In this document: piece after piece, positions 46,899 through 59,018 of the stretch | Position numbering within the stretch: the stretch's first letter is position 1 | Layout: every line of letters begins with the position of its first letter | Assembly: GCA_964036155.1 (NCBI GenBank) | Contig: OZ038423.1 | Span: 2,185,249 to 2,249,248, forward strand | Origin: Diploscapter coronatus | Lineage: Eukaryota > Nematoda > Chromadorea > Rhabditida > Rhabditidae | DNA: 64,000 nucleotides | Direction of reading: 5' to 3' | Made by a program: the position numbers and the translations under genes | Notes under the pieces: model-generated | Databases searched by the model: none | What the model saw: only the letters and a program-made list of their open reading frames with translations | Told to the model about the DNA's origin: nothing

Positions 46899-49800
46899 TT
46901 TTTGAGAAACAGCATCCTGAGGAGTTTTTTTCCCCCTTTTTCACACGAAAATCGAATAAAACATTTTTTGAACCGAAAGTCCAGAGATCAAGAGCACCAA
47001 TTATGACACCACAACTATTCTAACACATTGTAAACGGATCATCGATGGTCTGACTTGGTAATAAATGAACGACATTCGGGGACTTCTCTGTCTGTCCAGA
47101 GCCAACTCACCTAAGCCACTGCATTCAATCTGGGAATCGCGTTCGTATTGCAGCGTAGCGGCCCTTGCTGAGTGTCTGTCGCCTCTCTTCCCCTACTGCA
47201 GTGTCTGTGGCTGCTGCTTTGCCCCCTTCTGCCTATGCCTATGTGTTGGTTTGGGCTGGTGGTGGCGTTGCAGTGCGGACGCGGCGCGGTCGACTGCGGT
47301 CCTCTCCGATTGATGTTCGAATGTTCGAGGGTCGAGAGGAGGCGAACGCAAAAAATGACGAACAGATCGATCAATTAGTCTAAAAATAACTGAGTCTTCT
47401 TTGTAAGAAAACCGAGTAAGCGAAAGACGTACGAGGCTATCAGTGCAAATGAATGAGAAGACTCAGATGCAAGTCCTTTCTATTGGTACCAAAGAAGAGA
47501 AGGAAGACGAATTATGATAGAGATTGTAAAACTGACGAGATTCGAATGATTTCGAAACAATACGAGTTTTCGAGTTTGCCGTCCAAAATTGATATTGCTG
47601 AGAAAAGTGTCGTTTTTTTCTCATTTTCAACAGCACATTGGTGGTGTGCGTATGTTTATTCAATATCTGAATGCACCATAGAGAAAACCACCTCAACAAT
47701 TGGAGGAAAGATTGTATCGATTGTTCCTAAGAACTGGCGAACAAGGAAGGGGTGTTCGATTGGAAAGTTTGGGAAAGTGAGTCAAAATCGGTCGCTTCTC
47801 GAGAATTTATGTGTATTTATCTGCCTGAACGTGCCGTCCACCAGTCAATCAATATGATCGCAAAAAGCGTAACGGGCCGGCAAATGTGCTTGCAGTTCGC
47901 TTGATCGCTTGATTAAACTATCAGGAGATGGATCCCTGCTTCAAGAATGCAAACTCCTTTGCCCGTTGCCGAAAGAAGCTAATGTTGATTCAGGAACAAA
48001 GTCTAATTAGTACAGATTATTCAAATGAACTGGAGATATCAAAACAGCAAAGACGAATTTCATAAGCCTTACGTAATAGGGATTATGGGTATGTAAGCGG
48101 TAGACGAATAAGCGCTTGCAATTATCCAACTTCGAGAAACACTAAAAATGGGTCGAACGAAATGCGCCTAAAGTCCAGACCAAAGTTCAGTGCGCCAATC
48201 CGGAGCTTTCATAGCTTTTCGCTATTGTTGTTCAAAACCAATATGTGCGCGAACTGAAAAGCCTTCAGACTATAGGTATGGAGGACCAAAAGATTAATAG
48301 ACGAGAGAAATATACCGTTTCTGAAAGCACTACTATGTTTCCAAATTTCGCTGAAAACATGAAAGTTAGCTCTACAAGTTGACTACGCGAAAAATTCGAT
48401 ATTGCAGAGCGGCAAGAAAGTAGGTGCATGTAGCTATAAATAAACTGGATAGGGATTGGACATTGGGTAGTAGTGAGAGAGATAAAAAAAAAGATATGCG
48501 GAAGAGATTGGCCTTTGTCTTGTGTCTTCGATCAGTGCCTGGGCTAGGCTATGTGAGTGTGCGCCTTTGCATTTGCCTCCTCCCTCACATTTTCGCTCAT
48601 CTCTCTCCACACCACACACTGCTTTCCCCCTCTGGCTGCGTTGGGGGCGCTGTTTCTTCCCTTTCTTGCTGCTGCTTTTCTGTGCTGCCTGCCCTCTTCG
48701 GCCTCTCCCCTATTCTCCTCCGTTTAGACACTGACACAGGAATCGATTGGTCCGCCAACGGCCGAAAGTCGGACGGATGCAAAACCCGAAAGAGCAGAGC
48801 AATAAGACACATTATATGCTACCCGTTCATGGATATGAATTTCGAGGAAAAGGGAAAATAGGACTCGAAGAAAAGAGCGTTGAAAATATCCTTGAAAAGT
48901 GATTTCGTGACTAAAAGCATATGGGATCGTAACTAGAGTGATCTGAATCTAGGAGTAGAAAGTGATACTGAAGAAGTGAAGTCAAAATATTGAAAACGCC
49001 CTATTTTGCCACGTCTTGACCAAACCCAAAGCATCAAAGCAATCGACTGGATATATACTTAGAGATAAGATCTGAGAAATAATGAATACCCCCAGAATCT
49101 CTATCCTTTAATTTCTCTCAAAGCGAACTTCAACGTTGACAGTTAATAATAGCTTTTCTAATTTCCTCGTCGGCTTCAGATAGTTTTCACTTCTAATCGA
49201 CGGTTTGCTAGGAACAGCGCACCATTTGATAAGGCAGAAAAATGGACTGGCTGAAGAACGATCGAAACACAAAGTGGGAGATTTGTATGAAACACGAATC
49301 TAGGCACATCCCTGCAAAACACTAAGCATTTTCGTGTGGCGCGAAAAAGTGATAAGCCCCGCGCTTTTCTACCAATGTGCAAAATTGCAAAATTGGACCC
49401 ACTCTGCATGGGGTAAATAGACGCGTTTGTCGATAAAATACACGTGAAAGCGAGAAAAGTATAGCGTGTTCAACTAAAAATGAGTCAAACTAGCATACCT
49501 TGAGTTGGAAAACTGAAAAGGATTCAACTCAACTAGAACTGTATGAATAGAAGTTGTATGATATTGCGGAATTTCAGAAAATTATATGTCAAAAGATCAG
49601 TGTGATCTCTGATAGACTAGAGAAAGCGAGAAAATCTCTCGTCAACAATGCAAAATGCCTAAAATACTGCATAAATCGTGCTGCAGCAGCTAACATCGAG
49701 CCGCAAGCGCGCAATGTGCTGGTGCGAGTTGCGAAGGAGACTATACACAAAAACCCCCGTAGAGGAATAAAGAATTAGTGGAATAGTACGGGCGAGAGAC

Positions 49801-51208
49801 GCAAATCGATGGAAATAGCATAGCGCAAAGACGGGGAGTACAGAGAATGACAAGAGGGCACAAATGTGAGAGGCCAGCGGGAGAGAGGGTAGGGGAGAGA
49901 TGTTTAGAAATCGACAGACAATCGATAGGAGAAACTACTGTACGAAACGATATCTCAAAGAAAAGGAGCCTGATTTACTCGGTCAATTTTCGTATTCTTC
50001 AATATAGGTCGACACAGAGATGCAGTGGAACCTGAACTTCCACTCGTTTCAGTGAAAATATATGATTAGATATATCGAGCTAGTAGAGTTAGTATCGATC
50101 CGAAAGATGGAAAACTATTTACGCCACGTGGTTAAGACAAGGTCAGAAAAGGAGACAAATAAGAATGGTAAATCTGGCATTTTTATCTGAAAAAATGTGA
50201 CAGAGACGTAATTTGTCACACCTAGAAATTCACCAACCATGTTGCTGATATGTGTGGATTATAATCGAATTAAGTTGGAAAACGGTATTGGTGTTGGCAT
50301 TTATGATACTAAATTTTATATGAAGATATTGAAAGCAGATGGGATTTCTATGGATCGATAAGATAAATCTCGACATATGAAGAGGATGATGGTTGAATTG
50401 GATATATCCTGGAAGTTCTAGTCAGTGCGCGCAGAAATTGCAGAGATATGGCCGAGGACTGCATCTGACAAGTCAAATTACGATCCAAAGGAAATAAATC
50501 AGTCGGAAACAGCGGAGGCCACCGCCTATTCAGTCGCTAGGAAGCAGTTCCAATTGAGATGAGAATTTTATTTCATGATATCGTATCGCATCATTCGCAT
50601 CATAAAGATGGAAATTTATAATGTGAATAGTAAAAAAACATCTTTCTTTAATTGCCCATTTATCTACGTTACTTTTTTTTTATCTTTTGGTCACTGTTGC
50701 AACCATCTTTGCGCTATTTTCTATTTCTAGAAACGTTTCATGTATATGATGATTAAATTGTTGTTGAACGATTGAAATTGTCTTATAAAGATATTCAATA
50801 TGTTCTATTGTATCATTGCCACTCAATTCATGAAACGTCCCCGCTTACAAATACCTATATAAGATATGCCCTTTTGCCTTCCGTGTTGAGCATCATTATT
50901 TTCGATTATTATTGTTTGGCTATTCTTGTTATTGCTAATGTGAACTGTTGGATAATAAAACTTGCGAACATTCACGGCCACAACAGTCACAGATCTTGAG
51001 TAATAAACTGCGAATTCTTTGTAGCAAAAATCCATTTTATCTACGTTCGCGATCAATATGGTTCACATATAAACACTTCTACGTGATTTCCAGGTCCAAG
51101 ATTCGCATATTTTTGAGTTTTTCGCAGCGTTCTTATCGACTTATAGAAGAGTGTTAGGTCAGTGACTTATTCTCCCAATCGCATTGCTCTATCAGTGCAA
51201 CAAGCGCC
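46899..51208. other. 4.3-kb divergent intergenic region, no gene seen
   Basis: Separates the divergent WDR26-like (-) and glucosylceramidase (+) genes, so it should hold both promoters. The stretches 47,100-47,330 and 48,520-48,730 are markedly pyrimidine- and GC-richer and carry long but low-complexity open frames with no domain; they may be untranslated exons or promoter DNA. The rest is AT-rich and featureless by eye. Confidence 0.5.
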
Positions 51209-53378
51209 ATGAACCCAACTATTTGTTGGCTAGTTTTTTCACTTTTTGTCGCATTTTGTCGAGGTTTGATTAGTTTTTTTTGTAAATGTAATAATCTGGA
51301 CCTTCAGCTCAGAAGCCATGTAATCTGAGGACGATTTCGAGCGGATTCTCCATCTGTGTCTGTAATTCGTCATATTGGTGAGGCTTTTCTTATACCCCTA
51401 TAAATGCCCTGCGATTTTAGCGATGAAATCGAGCAGATTGGTTCACTGTCCAATGGTCAAGGAGCACTTTACTACACCTCGCAAAGTGGAGCCAAGCTAA
51501 AGAAAACGCCGCTTTCAACGGTTCGAGCCAGGCCAGATGGCTCCGCCCTCCTGACACTCGACAGCTCGAAGAAGTATCAGAAGATGATGGGCTTTGGCGG
51601 AGCGTTCACTGATGCAGCAGGAATCAACTTTGCCTCCTTACCCCCAGAAATGGCCGACACCGTCATTCGTCAGTATTTCAGCAAGGATGGTTAGACTTTG
51701 TCGAAGTCCTGATGATAATCGAATAAGAACTCCAGGACTTGGGTACACGATTGGACGCGTACCAGTAGCCAGCTGCGACTTCTCTGCAAGAAAATACAGC
51801 TACGACGATACTGACCAAGATTTCGCACTCAACAACTTCAATCTAACTAACGAAGACTTTCAATACAAGGTCTTTCTTCGCATTCTCCCAGATTGTCATT
51901 TTAATTAATCAATTGATCCTTCCAGATCCCCTACATCCAAAAGGCGATCAGCTACTCGAACAACACCTTGAAGCTCTTCGGATCACCATGGTCTCCACCA
52001 GGTAGCTGAGAATTTTTTGCTAAATGAGTAAATCTTGACATATAGGGTGGATGAAGACGAACGGAGACATGAAGGGTGGAGGTCAGATCAAGGGCGATAT
52101 CAATGGAACCTATTACCAAACTTGGGCTCAGTATTTCATCAGGTATGTCGAAGATCGTATTTTATAGAATAGATGCGCAAGTCAATTCGAATCATAAATC
52201 ATGCATAGGGACGAATTTATCGTGCCCTTTTGGAAGAAGCCTATCTAAACTTTTTCCTAGATTCTTCGAGGAATACCACAAGAACGGAATCGACTTCTGG
52301 GGAATCACGATCCAGAACGAGCCGACCACTGGCCAATTCGACTGGTGGATGTGGCAGACGTGCTTGTTCACGCCTGAAATGCAAAGGTGGGTGTGTTTTC
52401 ATATTTTCAAGGCAAAACACATTTAGAGACTTCATCAAGAATATCTTTGGACCAGTGACGATGGCATCACCATACGCCAAGGACGTCAAGCTCATGATCT
52501 TGGACGACAATAGAGGCAATATTCAAGAGTGGTCTGATAAAGTAAGTTTCAAAAAATATCTGAGGGAAAAAGTGATTAAAAACGTCGATCCCGCTATCCT
52601 AGTTTGGAAGAAATTTCTTCTAGCAAAACAATTGCAGATCCTCAGCGACCCCGATGCCGCGAAGTATATCTCTGGCATCGCTGTGCACTGGTATCAGAAC
52701 CAAGGCATTGGTCCACAGCCGCTAACTGACACTCACAACAAGTGGCCCGACTATTGGATTCTGGCCACTGAAGTATATAGGGGAATGTTCTCGTTCAAAT
52801 TTAGTCGGAAAACTTAAGGCCTGCAACGGGTGGGACCAAGGCCAGCACACCGTAATCCTGGGCGACTGGGGCAGAGGAGCCGCTTACGCGTACGATATCA
52901 TCACAGATATCCAAAACTGGGTGACTGGCTGGACAGATTGGAATATGGCTCTCGATCTTCAAGGTTTCGAAGCTTCTCGGAAAGCTAAAAAGCTAAAATA
53001 ATCGATTTCAGGCGGACCGAACTGGGTGATGAACTTTGTCGACGCGCCCTTGATCGTCAACGCCAGTGCGAACGAGTTCTACAAGCAACCCATGTGGCAC
53101 GTCATGGGTCATTTCTCCAAATTCGTTCCTGTAGATTCGTACAGAATCGATGCGAACTGGGATAACGGAAGCAATAACACGATCGCAGTAGGCTTCTTGA
53201 ACCCAGATGGGACGAGGACGGCAGTGATTTTGAATCAGGTGGAGATTTTTCAACTTCAAAAATATCAATTTCCCAGAATGTTCCAACGACAATTGCGATC
53301 AACGAGGCCACAAACCAGAACAACTACTACACCTTCACAATGGAAGCCAACTCTATCGCCACGCTGGTCTTCAGATGA
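51209..53378 (+). CDS. gba: GH30 glucosylceramidase (acid beta-glucosidase)
   Basis: Lysosomal or secreted enzyme that cleaves glucose from glucosylceramide. The start at 51209 gives the signal peptide MNPTICWLVFSLFVAFCRG. Next come the Cys-rich N-terminal module (KPCNLRTISSGFSICVCNSS), GFGGAFTDAAGIN, the GYTIGRVPVASCDFS strand, HGGWMKTNG-like and WAQYFIRFFEEY segments, the acid/base glutamate in ITIQNEPTTG, and LMILDDNRGNIQEW. The nucleophile glutamate falls in WILATE|AC, at an exon edge. Then VTGWTDWNMALD, GGPNWVMNFVDAP and FYKQPMWHVMGHFSKFVP follow, ending ANSIATLVFR with a TGA at 53376-53378. All catalytic elements are present and exons join in frame, so I regard it as intact. C. elegans has several gba genes; which is orthologous cannot be told here. 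Confidence 0.95.
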
Positions 53379-53454
53379 AAGTCTTCGAGTTTTTATTTGA
53401 CTTTTAAAAATACTTATTTGGAAATAAATGAAAAGATTTTTCAATTTGGTTTTA

Positions 53455-53640
53455 TTTTACAAAAGTAATGAATTTTTGAAGATTTTTGTCATTTTCGTGG
53501 GTCTGACCCCTTCAAACCTCCATACCACGCATACCATAATAGATAACCATGTGGTGTCTTCACAAAAGTTGCTCAGTTTTTCGAGCTCTATCGAATGATA
53601 TATGATTTGGGGGTCTAACTCTCAAAATTGAAATTTCTAA
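53455..53640. repeat. Partial copy of the giant palindrome arm
   Basis: This stretch, from TTTTATTTTACAAAAGTAAT to GATATATGATTTGGGGG, matches one arm of the palindrome at 55,532-57,722 (its copies near 56,055-56,195 and 57,055-57,210). It begins about 75 bp past the glucosylceramidase stop codon. It shows the sequence is a dispersed repeat. Confidence 0.85.
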
Positions 53641-53817
53641 AATTTAAACAAAATATCATTGGTCGGTACCTTACTTGCCACCAATTCGTCAAATAGTATG
53701 AAGTAAAAAAAATGAATTAATTCTCAAATAAAATATTATGCGTTTCCAAATAAATGCTATCTACTCATAATGAATAAAATGGAAGTAGGTATAATTCGTG
53801 AGATAGAGAACCCAGAA

Positions 53818-53974
53818 CAGGGCTGTTGCGGAATTGAATTAAAAAAAAATTCGGAATCGGAATCGGAGTTTAAAATTCTCGCGAGGTCGGAATCGGAATA
53901 GGAAGTTCCGATGCCAAAAAACGCCCGAAGTTCCGACTTTCGGAATCGGAATCGGAACTTCCGCAACAGCCCTG
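53818..53974. mobile_element. 157-bp hAT-type MITE with 8-bp target duplication
   Basis: The ends are CAGGGCTGTTGCGGAA and its exact reverse complement. The octamer ACCCAGAA is directly repeated on either side (53810-53817 and 53975-53982). The interior has iterated TCGGAATCGGAATC-type units on both arms, giving a strong stem. Non-coding. Confidence 0.95.
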
Positions 53975-54013
53975 ACCCAGAATGACAGAGGGCAGATGGA
54001 ATTTACAACAATA

Positions 54014-54428
54014 TTAAGATTTTAAGATCTCAACTTGAAGGAAACTCTTTCTATCACCAGAAGATGGCTTAAAACCATGCTTCTTCAGAATTTCCATCTC
54101 TTCATCCGTCCATTCAGGATTATTCGGATCTGCTCTGTCCTTTCTGTGTGCTTCATAGTATTCTTTGTCTTTCGTCCCTCTGTAAGTAATTGAGTTTTAA
54201 TCTAAACTAATCACTATCTAAAATGTCGTCTTACACCAAGTGACTGTTTAGGCGCTGCTTTAATTGTCCTGGTTTTAGTTCCTCCTTTGCGCATTTGCCA
54301 CTTTGGCGGGTTATAGGTAGGCAATATGTGCAGCCTTTTACTGGGCACTTCATGAATCCGGCAGGTGTGTTTGCCTCATCAGCACACTTAGGACGATGTT
54401 CTTTACTTAAATTATCATCAAAAATCAC
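54014..54428 (-). CDS. Small Cys-rich (Zn-finger-like) protein, 5' end unresolved
   Basis: Two exons, about 54428-54240 and 54184-54014, join in phase 2 and read coherently. The first contains FMKCPVKGCTYCLPITR, RQSGKCAKEELKPGQ and QRLNSHLV, a C-x4-C-x2-C...C...H arrangement like a zinc finger. The second reads GTKDKEYYEAHRKDRADPNN and EWTDEEMEILKKHGF, hydrophilic and helical, ending EILKS and TAA. No ATG in phase was found; an open frame to 54610 reads MSEFFSLLISG but does not splice cleanly. It lies antisense between two plus-strand genes. I do not recognise it; it could be a small nucleic-acid-binding protein or a transposon-derived fragment. Confidence 0.5.
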
Positions 54429-54685
54429 ACCTGATCATTTCCGGAACCAATGATCGAAACACTGCAAACAACGAGATGGAAATGTGCAGATATGGCTTGC
54501 TTTTGTATCGGCAGAACTGATGAAACACCGCTTATCAGTAATGAGAAAAATTCCGACATACTTACAGCCGATTTTCCTCTTTTCGCTGATAAGCGAAGAA
54601 TCATCAACACAAAAAGGGCGAAGGGCTCTCCGCAGTTTCTTCGTATCAGTTGATTTCGCTCGGCTCTAATAATTACGCAAGAAGA

Positions 54686-57600
54686 ATGATCAGGTATGAA
54701 ATTTGTTCTCGCGAACCTTTAAAAATATAAAATTTTATAAATTTCCCTTTGGAGAACACTTCGCGCGCAGGGCATTGAGGGGTCAAACCTTATCATTGGA
54801 GCGGAGCCCAACCCCGATTACACTTTCCTGTCCCAAAAGGGGCAGTTCTGAAAGAGAACCACCAACAGTAACAGCAGCAGCATTTTATTTGTTATTATAA
54901 ATTTTCTTTCGAAGTTAATAAATTATTGAAAAATAATTAACCCGTGTTAACTTTCGATAGACTAATACAAACTCCTTTCCAACAGCATTGTACTATCGTG
55001 TTCGTATTTTTCCTCTCTCTTTCTTAGTAGCGCCGAGAGACGAAAGTCTTGAACCTAGCCTTTCGAATCTTACCCTCCCATATCTAGAACCCAACTTTCT
55101 TCTCCTCTTACAGCCACAAATAACATTTTCTTTCGCCTCCCGGCATAAAAGTTATGCGTATTACATAAAGTTTACGAATTGCAACTTGTGACGTAAAATA
55201 TTCAGGCAGTTGCTGCTTCTATCTCTCGCTTCAACTACTTTGGCCTACATCGGCTGGGATGGCATTCAAGTATATTTCTACTCAATCATAGTCGCTTTTA
55301 AGTACTCAATTTCAGTCCTGTTCGACTTCCTGCTTCCAGTGTCTTGAGAAGAACGGATTTTCTTTCTACGTTGCCAGAGTCTGGGAATCTATTGGAAATT
55401 ACGACAACACTGGCATCCAGAATATGAAAAATGCTAGAGCAACAGGATGGAAGAACGTCGATGGATACATCTTCCCTTGCCATAAATCAGGATGTGCCAG
55501 TCCAGAGGCTCAGGTAGTATTCTTCAAGATGCTTAAAACACATTCTCCGTAATTCTCGAAACTGCCCGGACCAGAGATATAAAATTCCTTTTTGAAGGGG
55601 TTTCTGAGTGTTTTCTACCTATTTCGGACCCGTAGAACACGAATCCGGTGTCCGTTTTTCGATTTTTCCGCGCCTTCCGGAGATGAGTCCGGATCCGTAA
55701 AAGTTTCCAGATATCATAAAAACTTATTAAACCTTGTATTATAAGATTCGTCTCGTCGAGCTGAGTCTCATGGTGCTTTTGGTTTTCCGGAACGACAGTT
55801 CTATCGCAAGTTACGGCTAAAAACAGTGCAAAAAATCGATGTTTTTGGAAAGAAATTAAAATAATTAAATTTTTTAGTATTAATGTACCCGATTTTTATT
55901 ACAATTTTATAAACTACATGCATATACCTAATTAATGGTACCGGACTTTTTCGGATCTTGGGATACTTATGTTGAGAAAAATCGGTCGGAAGATGATCCG
56001 AAAAAAACCGATTTTGCGAAAATCAATGATAATCCCACAAATTATATATCAATCGATATAGCTCATCAAACTGAGCAACTTTTGTGAAGACACCTTGGGT
56101 CTAGCTATAATGGTATGCGTGGTATGGAGGTTTGAATGGATCAGACCCACGAAAATGACAAAAATCTTCAAAAATTCATTACTTTTGTAAAATAAAACCA
56201 AATTGAAAAATTTTTTCGAAATATAGTAGTTGAAGGACAATACTTCATTTTTGCTTCCCAGAGTACCGTGCTATCACTTTATCATGTTACCATATGGGTC
56301 TATGGTATACCACCCATATGGTACCCGAGTAGTACTATACCAAAATGGGTATAAATCGACTCGAAATGGACTGGAGAGTAATACTCGAGTCCATTTCTAT
56401 CAATTTCAACAAGTGGTTTCATTATATCATCATTGTAATTGACTATAACCACCTGTTGAAAAAGACCAAAAATGGGGTATTTTCAAATGACCATAAAAGG
56501 CGATAGACTAATCTGTTTTTCAAGTGGTTTTCAGCATATTACTCAGCTCGATAAGGGCTTTCGTTTGGTATATGACATGATGGGTTTTTGTTAAAATGAT
56601 AACTTGACCCATATGGGTCGCGACCCCTAGGAGGTGAGTCACCATTTAGTAGAAAGACCTATAATGTTGTATACCATTCGAAAGCCAGTGAAAAACTGAG
56701 TGTAATGCTGAAAACCGTTTGAAAAATGGATCGGTTTATCACATTCTATGATAATTTGAAAATACCCGAATTTGGGTTATTTTCAGCAAGTGATTTCTAT
56801 CGTATCCAAAGATATTTCTATGAAATCACTTACTGAAAATGATAGAAATTGACTCGAATATTACTCTCCAGCCGATTTCGAGTCGATTGATACCCATTTT
56901 GGTATAGTATCACTCGAGTACCATATGGGTGGTATACCATAGACCCATATGGTAACATGATAAAGTGATAGCACGGTACTCTGGGAAGCAAAAATGAAGT
57001 ATTGTCCTTCAACTACTATATTCCGAAAAGATTTTTCGAATTCGTTTGATTTTCGAAAAGTTATGAATTTTTGAACATTTTTGTCATTTTCGTGGGTCTG
57101 ACCCATTCAAATCACTACATCACGCATACCATAATAGATAATCATGAGGTGTCTTCACAAAAGTTGCTCAATTTTTCGAGCTCTATCGAATGGTATATGA
57201 TTTGGGGGATCTGTCCATCATTTTTGAAAAACCGGTTTTTTTCCGGATCATCTTCCGATCGATTTTTCTCAACATAAATATCTCAAGATCTGGAAAAGTC
57301 AGGTACCATTAATTAGGTATCTGCATGTAGTTTATAAAATTGTAATAAAAATCGGGTACATTAATACTAAAAAATTTAATTATTTTAATTTCTTTCCAAA
57401 AACATCGATTTTTTGCACTGTTTTTAGTCGTAACTTGCGATAGAACTGTCGCTCCGGAAAACCAAAAGCACCATGAGACTCAGCTCGACGAGACGAATCT
57501 TATAATACAAGGTTTAATCAGTTTTTATGCTATCCGGAAAATGTTCGGATCCTGACCCATCTCCGAAAAGTGCCAGAAAATCGAAAAACGGACACCGGAT

Positions 57601-58207
57601 TCGTGTTCTACGGGTCCGAGATAGGTAGAAAACACTCAGAAACCCCTTCAACAATGAATTTTATATCTCTGGTCCGACCCCTTCCTTGAGATCGTCGAGA
57701 ATTACGGAGAATGTGTTTTAAGTATTTGTAAACCTCAGATCGAAGCAACCGTAAACCACTTGCATTCTGTTGGATGCCAGTACGGCATGTTGTGGTTAGA
57801 TCTGGAGATTCAAGACTGGCCCGCCGATCACGCTACCAATCAGAACTTCATCACTAGGATGGGAAATCAACTGACGAAGATGGGCGTGAACTGGGGAGTT
57901 TACAGGTTTAGAAAAAATCTTCGAATATCTAAATATATATAATGTTTTGAGTAACAACCACAACTGGGAGAGCATCGTCGGTATCAACTGGAGCGGCGTC
58001 AGCCATAGGCCGCTGTGGTGGGTGAGTTGATGAATTTTTAGAGGGTTTGAAAGAAGTGGCTAATTTGAGGCGAACTACAACGGAAGACAATCCTACGATG
58101 GATTTGTTGCTTTTGGTGGGTGGACGAAGCCTTCGATCCACCAGTACGCTGGCGATGTTCATGGAGCTTGTGGAGTGAATATGGATTTGAATTGGTTTCA
58201 GTGTTAA
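54686..58207 (+). CDS. GH25 lysozyme (nematode LYS type)
   Basis: Secreted peptidoglycan muramidase, about 214 residues, of the GH25 type nematodes use in digestion and antibacterial defence. The start is inferred: an 8-nt exon ATGATCAG (54686-54693) joins in phase to 55206, giving the signal peptide [16 protein letters not shown]. Then come [32 protein letters not shown] and [15 protein letters not shown] (exon ends 55513). After a 2.2-kb intron, 57739 resumes with [16 protein letters not shown] and the acidic pair in [11 protein letters not shown], followed by GVNWGVY, HRPLWW and [16 protein letters not shown], ending NWFQC and TAA. The D-x-E of WLDLE fits the family's active site. The long intron is nearly all one palindromic element. 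Confidence 0.92.
55532..57722. mobile_element. 2.2-kb near-perfect palindromic (foldback) element
   Basis: The ends CTTAAAACACATTCTCCGTA and its reverse complement (57,703-57,722) bound two arms of about 1.1 kb that are reverse complements almost to the centre near 56,627 (GGGTCGCGACCC area). Substitutions between arms are scattered, with a few short indels. Mirrored open frames starting [16 protein letters not shown] at 56,230 (+) and 57,012 (-) reflect the symmetry and are not genes. No clear target duplication was found. It occupies almost the whole lysozyme intron. Part of the arm recurs at 53.5 kb. Confidence 0.93.
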
Positions 58208-59018
58208 ACCAGACAATTCAAGAGCATCATAATTTAGGTACCCTTGAGCAGAATCATCGGGACAGTCGTTACCATCGGGAAGACGGTTTTATGAGTTTCG
58301 TAAAAAGTCAAACATCATTTTTTATTATCTACCAAGATTATGACTAATAAAACTGCTCCAATTTATTGAAAAATTGCCAACAAAAATAAAGCTCAATTTT
58401 TGAAGACTAACAGATTTTGGGTTTAAGAATGAATGTCAGACTATTCAAGATGGTGCGGAACAGGAGTCCTTCGATTTGGCTGATTTTCACATATCTAGTA
58501 GTTTTCCACGCTGATCATCATGGTGTAATTGATTCTCCGAAAAGTGACTACTGTAGCTCGAAGGTTTTTTCAGACCTGACTTCGGGGAAAAATTAATAAC
58601 TTTCCTATTTCTGAACCAAATTGAATGGCTATTTTTTATTTCGTAGATCCTGAGTAGCAGAATAATGTAGACTATAAAGAAAATTTTTAGAAGTTCATTT
58701 TGGGGGGAAAAGTTACTCTAAGTTACCCTGTATACTCGTACTGAGTTTACAAGGGTAATGTGAGTTAAAGTTGGAGTTTTTCTCGAGGTCGAGGCTGTCA
58801 AAACTCTAAGTTACCGTAATCCGCTACAGCAATCGATGTGTGAAGACGATTATATCACCATGAGAATCAGCATGAAAAACTGAATAATGTATGTGAAAAT
58901 TGCCCGATTTGCAGACACCTGTTTATACCCCTTTGCTAAAACTTTGGTCTTTGCCGACATTCACTCTTGAAAGAAAATCATACATAGATGAATAGTATTT
59001 TCCATAATGGATGTCATT
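58208..59018. other. Convergent 3' flanks of lysozyme and SRD gene
   Basis: The first 200 bases, including AATAAA near 58,385, are the lysozyme 3' flank and match 1-210 inverted. The remainder has no coding signal. Confidence 0.6.

Noticed and set aside
47065..48861. Long open frames (up to 145 codons) upstream of the WDR26-like gene
   Set aside because: Low-complexity, pyrimidine-rich sequence with overlapping open frames on both strands and no domain; typical shadows of compositional bias.
56230..57012. Mirrored open frames starting [16 protein letters not shown] on both strands
   Set aside because: They are the two arms of the giant palindrome read in opposite directions; the symmetry explains them without coding function.
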